NCBI GenBank assembly: GCA_035512595.1
Contig: DATKDU010000511.1
Span: forward strand, 1 to 23,389
Source: DATKDU01 sp035512595
GTDB lineage: Bacteria > Planctomycetota > Planctomycetia > Pirellulales > Pirellulaceae
Direction of reading: 5' to 3'
DNA length: 23,389 nucleotides
Numbering within the stretch: the first letter of the stretch is position 1; each line of letters starts with the position of its first letter. Made by a program: the position numbers and the translations under genes. A model generated the notes under the pieces. It made no database searches, was not told where the DNA came from, and saw nothing but the letters and a program-made list of their open reading frames with translations. This document shows positions 6,992 to 14,447 of this stretch, one piece after another.

Positions 6992-7152
6992 TCACGGCGT
7001 GAGCCAGTCTTCCAGATGCAAGCCGGGAACGTTGCGATAGTCGGCTGTGTTGTGGGTCACCAAAATGAGCCCGTGGGCCAGCGCCACGGCGGCGATCGTC
7101 AAATCGACGCGGCTGACGGCAATTCCCCTGCCGCATCCAGCAGAAAGCTCAT
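6992..7152 (-). pseudogene. vapC: Remnant of a VapC-type PIN-domain toxin with an internal deletion
   Basis: The minus strand from 7152 reads ATG then SFLLDA, the start typical of VapC (MxFLLDTN...). It then loses frame. From about 7128 a second frame gives VSRVDLTIAAVALAHGLILV, THNTADYRNVPGLHLEDW and a stop at 6992, which is the C-terminal PIN signature with the conserved acidic residues near DLTIAA and the THNTxDFxxVPGL block. An intact VapC has about 130 residues; here roughly 80-90 central residues are missing and the two ends are out of frame, so the nuclease cannot be made. No VapB antitoxin gene is recognisable upstream (7153-7330). PIN toxins cleave tRNA or rRNA; this copy should be inactive. 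Confidence 0.75.
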
Positions 7153-7670
7153 TTTGCCACGTCCTGTCGCATATCGCTTTGACGTTCCTGGCGGCGGGTA
7201 GCTTGCATTGAAGGTGTGGCAGGTGCATTTTGCACGTCCCGCCGGAAGGCAGCAAATCGGAGAACTTTTTTCGACAGGATGAAATATTTGTCCACTTTCG
7301 CGCATCTAACCTAGTGGACAGTCGTGCGCACATGCCGCCGGCGGGCGCAAGGGCTGGCCCCGGAAGGACTTGGCCCTTCCGCGATGGTCTTTGACAATTT
7401 GTGAGTCAGGCAAGGAGACTGGAGGCAAGCCCAGCGCGACGTTTGACACACTCCCCCCTTGGTGTCAAACGTGGAGCAAGGGTGCTTCGCCGGGCAGTGC
7501 TCTCGCACGATCGGCTTGGCAGGCGGGAGAAGATGCTCTGCTAAAGTCTTGTGCGGGGACCCGCAAAAATTGCAGAAAGTGCTTGCTCCGCCAGAGGTTG
7601 CGCCGTGTTTGGCTCGTTTTTTAAGGCTTGTGGCGGATCGGCGCGTCGCGCGCGTGAACCTCGGTTACCA
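7153..7670. other. Gene-poor stretch with two stem-loops
   Basis: No reading frame here shows a recognisable domain or a good start with a ribosome-binding site. Two inverted repeats are visible. At 7361-7381, CGGAAGG and CCTTCCG are separated by seven bases. At 7439-7472, ACGTTTGACAC and GTGTCAAACGT form a perfect 11-bp stem with a 12-base C-rich loop. Neither is followed by a clear T-tract. The stretch is bounded by the vapC remnant and a REP-like copy, and is probably decayed sequence. Confidence 0.5.
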
Positions 7671-7706
7671 GCGCGTCTTTGCTCACTCGCGGAGCGAGTG
7701 CGCTAC
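7671..7706. repeat. Third copy of the ACTCGC/GCGAGT REP-like element
   Basis: Thirty-six bases matching 4325-4360 with two substitutions, including the palindrome ACTCGC GG AGCGAGT type core and the terminal CTAC. It lies immediately downstream of the stop codon of the minus-strand gene at 7708, so it is at that gene's 3' end. Confidence 0.85.
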
Positions 7707-7707
7707 T

Positions 7708-8481
7708 TTACTCCCCAATCGCTTCCCGCAATCTGGCACAGAGCAAATCCGCCTGACGGTTCCGCTGGAGCATCCGCCGCGAGGCTAGTTCCAAATGCCG
7801 CGTGAAGAGGGGCAGCTCGCGGGAGCCCTCGGTCGTTTCCACGTCGAGGACGACGGCGTAGTGCAGGTCGGTCCCCCATTGATCGGAGGGGAGGCGAATC
7901 TCCTCGACTTCGCACTTGGTCACCGAATCGAACGGAATGCGGTATCGCTTGACATCCCCCTCCAGCAGAAACTCGCGCCGCGAAGTGTCGATCTTCAGAA
8001 GGCCAATGTCCGACTGCGGCTCCAGCGAAAACGTCTGCCAGACGTGACGCGGAATAATCTCCACAAACAGTGCGTCGGAGTCGTCGAACCGCACCAGCGC
8101 ATCGTTCCGCTGGGCAAACGCCCGCTCGGCGACCGACTTGAGATAGCGGCCGGCGGCCAGCTTCTGGAAGTGTAAGAGGCACACGACGCAAAATACGCCG
8201 TCCAGCACCCCCGCCACGACGCAGGCGGCAGTAATCGCCTGGTTCACGTTGGCATAGGCGATTCCCGTCGCGATCAGGCCAATGCCGCCGAACAGTCCGA
8301 CCGGGATCGGCACGAGGGTCAATGCCGTGGCAATCCGCCGATTTGCCGGCGACAGCACGCGGCGGGCGTCGCGCTGCGGAACCGCGGTGATTTCCGCCAA
8401 GGGGCTGGGGGTGGCGGCCGGTGATTGGGGGGCGGCCCCAGCGAAACCAGGCAACGGGAGAACGTCGGTCAACGAGTGCAT
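7708..8481 (-). CDS. Two-helix membrane protein of unknown function
   Basis: A 257-residue protein from ATG 8481. The start is supported by GGAG about six bases upstream (GGAGCCTGCC ATG). The first 45 residues are Pro/Ala-rich and probably disordered. Two hydrophobic segments follow at about 55-80 (TALTLVPIPVGLFGGIGLIA) and 88-110 (ITAACVVAGVLDGVFCVVCL). The C-terminal 145 residues are cytoplasmic-looking and beta-rich, with regular strands (SREFLLEGDVKRYRIPFDSV, TDLHYAVVLDVETTEGSREL) resembling a PH-like or barrel fold. I do not recognise a named family. It is convergent with nothing and diverges from the glycosyltransferase gene at 8828. The longer open frame to 9084 overlaps that gene and is not believed. 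Confidence 0.78.
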   Translation of the reverse strand: MHSLTDVLPLPGFAGAAPQSPAATPSPLAEITAVPQRDARRVLSPANRRIATALTLVPIPVGLFGGIGLIATGIAYANVNQAITAACVVAGVLDGVFCVVCLLHFQKLAAGRYLKSVAERAFAQRNDALVRFDDSDALFVEIIPRHVWQTFSLEPQSDIGLLKIDTSRREFLLEGDVKRYRIPFDSVTKCEVEEIRLPSDQWGTDLHYAVVLDVETTEGSRELPLFTRHLELASRRMLQRNRQADLLCARLREAIGE

Positions 8482-8827
8482 GGCAGGCTCCAGCAAAATG
8501 CCCCCGGGACAGTCAGGCGAACCTTTCAAAGGTAGGTCACAAGGTGCCGCTCGGGTCGTGGCTGCCGCCGTGTGCCGGATATGCCAGAAATGCCGGATGG
8601 GAAGGATGCGAGTGGAAACTGCGAGGGATTGCCATCGCCGAGTGTGACGATCATCGAGCCCTGGCAAGACGGGCAAACTTTGCCGGTTCGGCGAAAACCG
8701 GCGCAGTCGGAATCGATGATTTCCCGCCGCAGCCGCGGCCGAAGAATTACCAGACCGCTCTCGAGGCCCGGCCAGACTCGCTGCCGTGATTTGCTCCGCT
8801 CGCCGAGACCTCCATGGAAGGAATCTC
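8482..8827. other. Divergent intergenic region with a hairpin
   Basis: This separates the two-TM protein gene (minus) and the glycosyltransferase (plus), and should hold promoters for both. An inverted repeat, GCCGGTT / AACCGGC, lies at 8682-8702 with a 7-base loop. No small gene or clear -10/-35 pair stands out. Confidence 0.4.
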
Positions 8828-9808
8828 GTGACTCGGCTCTCGATTCTCATCCCCTGTTTGCGCGGCGCTGAGCAGTCGGAAGAAACGCTCGTCTCGGTTC
8901 TGCAAAACCGGCCGGCCGATTGCGAAGTGCTCGTCGCGCATGCCTTGCCGTACGACGATCCGTACGATTTGGCGGACGAGGTCCGCTTCCTCCACGTGCC
9001 CGGCCACCCCAGCCTCGTCGAGCTGGTCAATGCCGGGCTGGAAGTGACCCAAGGGGACGTGCTGCACACCCTCGCCTGCGGCATTCAGGCTTCCGAAGGG
9101 TGGACCGATTCGGCACTGGCTCATTTTGCCGATCCCAAGGTGGGGGCCGTCGCGTCGCTGATCGTGCAGGCGGATCAACCAACGCGGATCGAGTCGCTGG
9201 GCGTCGGATACACGCTCGGCGGCAACCGGCACTTGGTCGGCTACAACCGGCCACTGCCACAGCGGCACAAACTGGCGGCCCAAGTCCGCGGCCCGTCGCT
9301 CGCCGCCGGTTTCTTTGCCCGCGAAGTGCTCGATGCGCTCGGCGGGTTTGCGTCCGAGGTTGGCGATGGGCTGGCGGATATCGACGTCGGGCTGTCGCTG
9401 GCGGAATTGGGATATCGGACGGTTGTGGAACCGTCGTGCAAGCTGACTGCCGGCGGCGATTTCACCGGCGATCCCGCGGCTGGCGCGCTGGCCCGCGGCC
9501 GGCAACTCCAGCGCCTCTTTCTCAGGCACGCGGCAGCGCATGGCGGCATCAAGGCGGTCCTGGCGCATCCCCTGGCCATTGCCGCCGACACCTGGAGCGA
9601 GCTGCCGCGGCTGGGGGCGGCATTCAAGCTGCTGGGGCGACTGGTGGCATCGTGGGAATTCGGCACGATCCAGGACTACAAGCAGCGAATGGCCGAAGCG
9701 GTCGAATATCTTGGCCACGAGCCAACGCTGGAAGAAGCGCGGCGGCTGATTGAAACCGAGCCCAGATCTGCGTCGGAAGTGCCTCTGCCGATTCGCAAGG
9801 CGGCGTGA
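8828..9808 (+). CDS. GT2-like family glycosyltransferase (GT-A fold)
   Basis: A 326-residue protein from GTG 8828, chosen because AAGGA lies about six bases upstream and because the conserved N-terminal strand LSILIPCLRG follows directly; an earlier start at 8786 is possible. The layout follows GT-A family 2: N-terminal nucleotide-binding strand-helix, DVLHTLACGIQASEGWTDSA near residue 80, a DPKVGAVASLIVQ block near 105, an acceptor-loop region, and ADIDVGLSLAELGYRTVVEP near 195. The canonical DxD is replaced by the LACGIQ region, so metal-dependent catalysis is uncertain and the protein could be a degenerate member. The C-terminal 100 residues are helical. No other cell-surface sugar genes lie directly beside it; the GT9 gene at 11984 is the nearest. 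Confidence 0.82.
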   Translation: MTRLSILIPCLRGAEQSEETLVSVLQNRPADCEVLVAHALPYDDPYDLADEVRFLHVPGHPSLVELVNAGLEVTQGDVLHTLACGIQASEGWTDSALAHFADPKVGAVASLIVQADQPTRIESLGVGYTLGGNRHLVGYNRPLPQRHKLAAQVRGPSLAAGFFAREVLDALGGFASEVGDGLADIDVGLSLAELGYRTVVEPSCKLTAGGDFTGDPAAGALARGRQLQRLFLRHAAAHGGIKAVLAHPLAIAADTWSELPRLGAAFKLLGRLVASWEFGTIQDYKQRMAEAVEYLGHEPTLEEARRLIETEPRSASEVPLPIRKAA

Positions 9809-9844
9809 ACGGTGCGGCATGGCGCGCGACTCAGTCGCCGCCTA

Positions 9845-9997
9845 CTAGCGATACGTCAAGATGCGGCCCGCCATCGCCCAAACGATCAAGAAGGTCAGCC
9901 AGGACGCGGCTTGCGTCAGTTCTGCGAGCATGAGAATCGCCTTGCGTGTGGCCGGTTCGACATCCCTGACGAGTACATGCTTCCTGCTTTGATCCAT
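9845..9997 (-). CDS. Possible small single-pass membrane protein (50 aa)
   Basis: On the minus strand, ATG 9997 gives MDQSRKHVLVRDVEPATRKA followed by a hydrophobic helix (AASWLTFLIVWAMAGRILTY). The charged N-terminus and the single membrane span make it a plausible small protein. No strong ribosome-binding site is seen, and in-frame starts at 10024 and 10060 are possible. The rest of the 467-bp gap between the glycosyltransferase and the Hsp70 gene (9809-10275) shows nothing else that I can identify. Confidence 0.35.
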   Translation of the reverse strand: MDQSRKHVLVRDVEPATRKAILMLAELTQAASWLTFLIVWAMAGRILTYR

Positions 9998-10275
9998 TCG
10001 GCTGCCGCCGTGCAGGAAGTCCATGCAGCGGCTGACCGCTGGCTGCGCTCGGCAAATCACGCAATCTTACCGGAGCCGCTGCGATCGGCTTTCCTCGCGC
10101 TGCCCCGTCCGTGGAACTGCCGCCGGTTCTGCCAAACGCGGCTTGCGGTTGTCGCGGAATGTAACAGCGCCGGCTGAACGCCGTTGGCGCGGTGCTGCGC
10201 CCGCTGCTAGAGTGAACCTGTGCCGGTGGGAACAATCGTCCGGCATTCCGCCCCGATCCCGGACTGCACCTGCTC

Positions 10276-11931
10276 ATGCCGCAAGTTTCGCCCCCCCCAG
10301 CCATCGGCATCGATCTGGGAACGACGTTTTCCGTCATCGCACGGCTCGACGATTTGGGGCGGCCGCAGACGCTGATCAATGCCGAGGGGGATAAGATCAC
10401 GCCGAGCGTGGTGTTCTTCGAGGGGGAAGGAAACGTCGTTGTGGGGAAGGAGGCGGCCAAGGCGCTAGCGACCGACGCCGAGGCGGTCGCGCAATTCGCC
10501 AAGCGAGATCTTGGCTCGCGTTTCTTTCACCAGCGGCTCGGAGGCCGGAATTATCCGCCGGAAGCGTTGCAGGCGTGGATTCTGGCCAAGCTGCGGCTCG
10601 ATGCCCAGACGCAGATCGGTCCGTTTGAGAAGGCCGTGGTGACCGTCCCGGCCTACTTCGATGAAGTCCGCCGCAAGGCGACGCAGGACGCCGGGTACAT
10701 CGCCGGCCTGGAGGTGCTGGACATCATCAACGAGCCGACCGCGGCCGCCGTGGCGTTCGGCTTTCAGCAGGGGTTCATGAAGGCGGACGGCAAAGGGGGG
10801 GATGGAAAGAAGATTCTCGTCTACGACCTCGGAGGCGGCACGTTCGACGTGACCGTGATGGAGATCGGCGGCCGGGAGTTCAAGGCCCTGGCCACCGACG
10901 GCGACGTGATGCTCGGCGGGGCGGACTGGGACCATCGGTTGCTCGACTTCGTTGCCGAGGAGTTCAAGAAGAAGCATGGCGCGGACCCCCGCGAAGTTGT
11001 CACCTGCCGCGGGCGGCTGTGGCGCGAGTGCGAGGACGCCAAGCGGACGCTGTCGGCTCGGACCAAGGTCCACATCGCCTGCGACTATCGCGGGCAGGCG
11101 GTCCGCGTCGAAATCACGCGGCAGCAGTTTGAAGAGATGACGCGAGATCTCTTGGACCGCACCGCATTCACGACGCGCCAGACTTTGCAAGCGGGTGGTC
11201 TGACCTGGGACGACATTGACCGGATCCTGCTGGTTGGCGGCTCCAGTCGCATGCCCGCGGTGGTGGAGATGCTCAAAAAACTCTCCGGCAAGCCGCCCGA
11301 TGCGAGCGTCTCCCCCGATGAAGCGGTGGCTCACGGAGCGGCACTGCATGCCGGCCTGCTCTTGGCCAAGAACGCCGGCAAGTCGCCAACCTTTCGCATC
11401 AAGAACGTCAACTCGCACAGCCTGGGGCTGGTGGCGACCGACATCCGCACGCGTCGGCCGCGGACCGCCGTCCTCATTCCCCGCAATACCCCGCTGCCAG
11501 TGACCGCGCGGCGCGTCTTCAAGACGCAGAAGCCGGGGCAGCGGTCGATCCTGGTGCAAATCGTCGAAGGGGAGAGCGCCAACCCGGAGGATTGCGTGCA
11601 ACTCGGGAAGTGCACGGTCCGCGACCTGCCGCCGAATCTTCCCGAGAAGACGCCGATCGAGGTCAAGTTCCGCTACGAGGAGAATGGACGGCTGATCGTG
11701 ATGGTCGGCATCGCCGGGGCCGAGAAACCGACCCGGCACGAGCTGACGCGGGAAAACACCCTCTCCCAGGAACAGCTCGACGCCTGGCGAAAATATGTCA
11801 CCGGCATTGATGCGACCGAAGCGCCCGCCTCGGCAAGCCACATCCAGCAGTCTGGCGGCGTCTCGCCCGCCGAGGCAGAAGAGATTCCGTTTGCGGAGGT
11901 GGAAGAGGATCCGCGACCGCCACAAGCCTGA
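10276..11931 (+). CDS. Hsp70 (DnaK)-family molecular chaperone with short C-terminus
   Basis: A 551-residue protein with a complete Hsp70 nucleotide-binding domain: IGIDLGTTFSVIARLDDLGR at 10-29 (phosphate 1), AVVTVPAYFDEVRRKATQDA near 120, IINEPTAAAVAFGF near 152 (connect 1), VYDLGGGTFDVTV at 182-194 (phosphate 2) and ILLVGGSSRMPAVVEML near 316-332 (adenosine). The substrate-binding beta domain follows from about 380 to 510 (HSLGLVATDIR, LIPRNTPLPV). The protein stops soon after, with an acidic disordered tail and almost no helical lid, so it is 60-90 residues shorter than DnaK. It is not next to grpE or dnaJ. It is therefore more likely an accessory Hsp70 paralogue, of which planctomycetes have several, than the housekeeping DnaK. 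There is no obvious ribosome-binding site before ATG 10276. Confidence 0.93.
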   Translation: MPQVSPPPAIGIDLGTTFSVIARLDDLGRPQTLINAEGDKITPSVVFFEGEGNVVVGKEAAKALATDAEAVAQFAKRDLGSRFFHQRLGGRNYPPEALQAWILAKLRLDAQTQIGPFEKAVVTVPAYFDEVRRKATQDAGYIAGLEVLDIINEPTAAAVAFGFQQGFMKADGKGGDGKKILVYDLGGGTFDVTVMEIGGREFKALATDGDVMLGGADWDHRLLDFVAEEFKKKHGADPREVVTCRGRLWRECEDAKRTLSARTKVHIACDYRGQAVRVEITRQQFEEMTRDLLDRTAFTTRQTLQAGGLTWDDIDRILLVGGSSRMPAVVEMLKKLSGKPPDASVSPDEAVAHGAALHAGLLLAKNAGKSPTFRIKNVNSHSLGLVATDIRTRRPRTAVLIPRNTPLPVTARRVFKTQKPGQRSILVQIVEGESANPEDCVQLGKCTVRDLPPNLPEKTPIEVKFRYEENGRLIVMVGIAGAEKPTRHELTRENTLSQEQLDAWRKYVTGIDATEAPASASHIQQSGGVSPAEAEEIPFAEVEEDPRPPQA

Positions 11932-11983
11932 AGCGCAAGCGAAGGAAAGCTCTCTGTCCCTCGCTGGCCCGTCCGGCTTGTGG

Positions 11984-13051
11984 TTACGCCGCCTGCCTTT
12001 GCAGCTCTGCCAATCGTCGCGCGACGGCCTCGAAAACGATGTCCGCCGTCAAATCCCGCATGCACCGATGGTGCGAAAGCGGGCACAACTTCTGGCCGCA
12101 CGGCGCACACTCCAGCGGCAGTCGCAAATGCACCGCTCCCTGCTCGTAGTTGACGCTCCACGCGGGATCGATCGGACCAAACAGCGTAACGGTCGGCGTA
12201 CCAAGTGCGGAGGCTAAATGCCGCGGGCCGCTGTCCGTGGTAATCACGAGGCGCGCCCGTTTCAGGCAGGCCTTCGTCAAACCGAACGATAGCTCCTTGG
12301 GAGACAACCCTGCCAGGCTCTTCACCCGCGGATGATTGGCCAGCTCGGCCGTCTGCCGCGCGTCGTCACGCTCGGAGGGGCCGCAGTTGATGAGCACCGA
12401 CTGGCCAAGCTCGCCGGCAATCCGCCGCGCCAGCAAAGCCGCATGTTCGGCGGGCCAGCGCTTGGACGTGCCGAACGCACCTCCCGTGTTGAGCATCACG
12501 ACGTCGCGCGGCGGAAGCTGTAAATCGTTCCACACGCGATCGGCGGCCGCTTCGTCGGCCGGCAGCGTGGCCAGCTCCAAATGCCGCGGCTGAGCGTGGC
12601 AGCCGAGTTGATAGGCGAGCTGCAGGTAATAGTCCACGGCCGAGATCGGCCTGAGCTGCTTGCCGTCGCGCGGCGGCTGAAGCGAGTCGGTCAACAGCCA
12701 CGTGCGTCCCGGGCGAGCGTAACCGACGATCCGCCTCGCTCCACTAAGCCGCGCAGCCAGTGCCGAGGCAAACGTGTTGCGGAGCAGGAGCATCACGTCG
12801 AACTGCTGCCGGCGGACGCTGCTCCAAAACCGGAGTGCTTTGGCGAATCCCCACCGCTGGCGATGATCGAACAGCAGCAGCTCATCGAGCCAGTCGGTCC
12901 CTGCGAGGACGCCGGCCAGATACGGCCGGCAGATCCCGGTGATTTGTGCTTGCGGAAACTGCTGCCGCAGGGCGCGGAGCGTCGGCGTGGCCATGGCCAG
13001 GTCGCCAACCCAGTTGGGAAGCAGAATCGCGATGCGGTGGATTTGCGCCAT
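11984..13051 (-). CDS. waaF: Lipopolysaccharide heptosyltransferase II-like protein (GT9)
   Basis: A 355-residue protein from ATG 13051, which begins MAQIHRIAILLPNWVGDLAM, the N-terminal nucleotide-binding pattern of WaaF (RILVVxPNWIGDxVM). The longer frame to 13282 lacks homology. Other GT9 signatures are LLLRNTFASALAARLSGARR at about 88-107, NTGGAFGTSKRWP at 188-200 (the KRWP sugar-nucleotide motif) and TTDSGPRHLASALGTPTVTL at 271-290. In Gram-negative bacteria this enzyme adds the second heptose to the LPS inner core at the cytoplasmic face of the inner membrane. A C-terminal CxxC...C cluster (CAPCGQKLCPLSHHRC) is typical of many WaaF proteins. It is convergent with the Hsp70 gene and stands alone, without other core genes. 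Confidence 0.9.
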   Translation of the reverse strand: MAQIHRIAILLPNWVGDLAMATPTLRALRQQFPQAQITGICRPYLAGVLAGTDWLDELLLFDHRQRWGFAKALRFWSSVRRQQFDVMLLLRNTFASALAARLSGARRIVGYARPGRTWLLTDSLQPPRDGKQLRPISAVDYYLQLAYQLGCHAQPRHLELATLPADEAAADRVWNDLQLPPRDVVMLNTGGAFGTSKRWPAEHAALLARRIAGELGQSVLINCGPSERDDARQTAELANHPRVKSLAGLSPKELSFGLTKACLKRARLVITTDSGPRHLASALGTPTVTLFGPIDPAWSVNYEQGAVHLRLPLECAPCGQKLCPLSHHRCMRDLTADIVFEAVARRLAELQRQAA

Positions 13052-13202
13052 CCACCGGATGGTATTCCAGGCGGCGGCGAGGCACCAATAGCAAACGGAA
13101 GGGGTCGGCGAGTCTTTTTTGGCCGACGAGTCCTGTTGCAACTTCGGCGTCCATAGAATGGTGAGTCCGGCGATTTTTTTGCACGGAGTCACAGAGCAGA
13201 AT

Positions 13203-13241
13203 AGCGCGCTGGCGCGCTGCCCACCCCCACCGGCCCGGTGG
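13203..13241. repeat. Pair of short palindromes between GT9 and helical-protein genes
   Basis: At 13203-13218, AGCGCGC, TG, GCGCGCT. At 13227-13241, CCACCGG, C, CCGGTGG. Both are perfect. They lie 5' of the minus-strand GT9 gene and 3' of the minus-strand gene ending at 13295. There is no T-tract after them. The remainder of 13052-13294 shows no gene. Confidence 0.65.
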
Positions 13242-13294
13242 CGAATGGCACTAGGCCGGTGGAGATGGGGCGTTACGATCACACCCGCCAGCGA

Positions 13295-14149
13295 CTACTT
13301 CAGCATGGCGATCTGCTCGCGGGCGGCCTTGTGAATCGACGTATCTTGCGGGGCCAGTTCGATGATCCGGGCCAGGTGCTCGCGAGCCTTGCCGGGGTTC
13401 GATGCCTTGACCTGCTCCGCCTCGCGGAACTTGGCATGGCAAAGCTGGAGGACGCGGCATTGCTCCACCTCCTTTTTCACCACGGAATCCTTGGTCAGCG
13501 TCGTCAGGCGCGACCGGGCGAGTTTGGCCGATGTAGCGGGCAGGAAGCTGGCCGCCTGCTCGTACACCAGCACCGCGCAGCACGCCTGCTGGTTCTTTTC
13601 GTACTCCTGCCCCATCTCCCACAACTCGGCCGCCGCAGGCTCCTGAAGCACGGCGGCAAACAGCGGGTCGTTGCGCAAGGTCTTGATGCGATCGGCGATC
13701 CGGCTCTCCACCGTCGCCACTGCGGCATACTCAAGCTGCAACTTGTCCAGCAAGTCGAAGATCTGAGTGACTGCCGCGGGATCGACGGAGGCAGGCCCCG
13801 ACTGACGGAAAGCGCTCGTCTTCGGCTTCGTGCCCTGAAGTTGATCCTCCAGCGCCTTCAGCGTGGCGAAGGGCGCGACCTGGATCTGCTCGAGCCGCTC
13901 CTGCGCCGACTTGTTGGTCTCGTTTGCCGGCCGGCGCAGAGCCACCCGCTGATAAAGCCGCGATGCGGTCGCCAGATCGCCACCCAATTCGTACTCACGG
14001 GCGAGCTCCAGAATCTTTCGATCGGACTCCTGCCGTCGCCGGAGCGCCGCTTCGCGCTGGGCGGCTGCCTGCGCTGCGGCGGCAAGCTGACTTTGGAAGA
14101 TCGAGCGGCCGAGGGGCATGAACCCGCCGCCGATACCCGACACGACCAC
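13295..14149 (-). CDS. Secreted helical (TPR-like) protein, coding part downstream of a disrupted signal peptide
   Basis: The continuous frame gives 284 residues (GTG 14149; ATG 14119 is an alternative start). It is helical and repeat-like, with SDRKILELAREYELGGDLAT, YQRVALRRPANETNKSAQER near the N-terminus and REHLARIIELAPQDTSIHKA at the end, the spacing of tetratricopeptide-like pairs. As it stands it lacks a signal peptide and has no ribosome-binding site. However, the same reading frame continues upstream through one TGA (14207-14209) into a good signal peptide with a good ribosome-binding site at 14287. A 66-bp palindromic element (14165-14230) contains that stop, and removing it restores an intact exported protein. 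It is either a recent pseudogene or is expressed only through an internal start. Function unknown. Confidence 0.7.
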   Translation of the reverse strand: MVVSGIGGGFMPLGRSIFQSQLAAAAQAAAQREAALRRRQESDRKILELAREYELGGDLATASRLYQRVALRRPANETNKSAQERLEQIQVAPFATLKALEDQLQGTKPKTSAFRQSGPASVDPAAVTQIFDLLDKLQLEYAAVATVESRIADRIKTLRNDPLFAAVLQEPAAAELWEMGQEYEKNQQACCAVLVYEQAASFLPATSAKLARSRLTTLTKDSVVKKEVEQCRVLQLCHAKFREAEQVKASNPGKAREHLARIIELAPQDTSIHKAAREQIAMLK

Positions 14150-14164
14150 AGGTTGACCTGCCGA

Positions 14165-14230
14165 GGAAACTCCAGCGCCCCGACCGGGCGCACAAGAAGA
14201 CGAACCTCAGCCCGCCTCAAGGCGAGTTCC
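14165..14230. repeat. 66-bp palindromic element carrying an in-frame stop
   Basis: The element starts GGAAACTC and ends GAGTTCC, imperfect terminal inverted repeats, and encloses two smaller stems: GCGCCC CGACC GGGCGC near the left and CGCCT CA AGGCG near the right. Its length is exactly 22 codons. On the coding (minus) strand it introduces a TGA. Boundaries are taken from the symmetry and from the reading frame restored by its removal. Confidence 0.65.
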
Positions 14231-14287
14231 AGGAGCGACAGCCGCGAATAAGGCGGCCAGCATTCCGGCGAATCGAACGGTACGCAT
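14207..14287 (-). pseudogene. Severed signal peptide of the helical protein gene
   Basis: ATG 14287 is preceded by GGAG seven bases upstream and encodes MRTVRFAGMLAALFAAVAPG followed by TRLEAG and TGA. The first 19 residues are a textbook signal peptide (basic n-region, hydrophobic h-region). The frame is the same as that of the gene ending at 13295. If the 66-bp element is taken out, the sequence reads ...LFAAVAPSAGQPVVVSG..., a good signal-peptidase site leading into the mature protein. This is the original start of that gene. Confidence 0.7.
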
Positions 14288-14447
14288 GTCCAGTCTCCAA
14301 TCGAAATGTCCCAGGGTGCAAACCCGTCAAGCGAACACCCGATTATCGGCCCTCGCCGCTCTGGCGTCAATCGATTCGTCGGTTTGGCGGTTTTTGATTG
14401 CAATTCCCGCACAATTGCCGATAATTGGCCGTGGAAGGGAGCTTCTC

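Noticed and set aside
8572..8610. Short direct repeat of TGCCGGAT
   Set aside because: Two copies of an 8-mer in high-GC DNA are expected by chance.
10465..11925. Minus-strand 486-codon frame
   Set aside because: It is antisense to the Hsp70 gene; all conserved motifs are on the plus strand.
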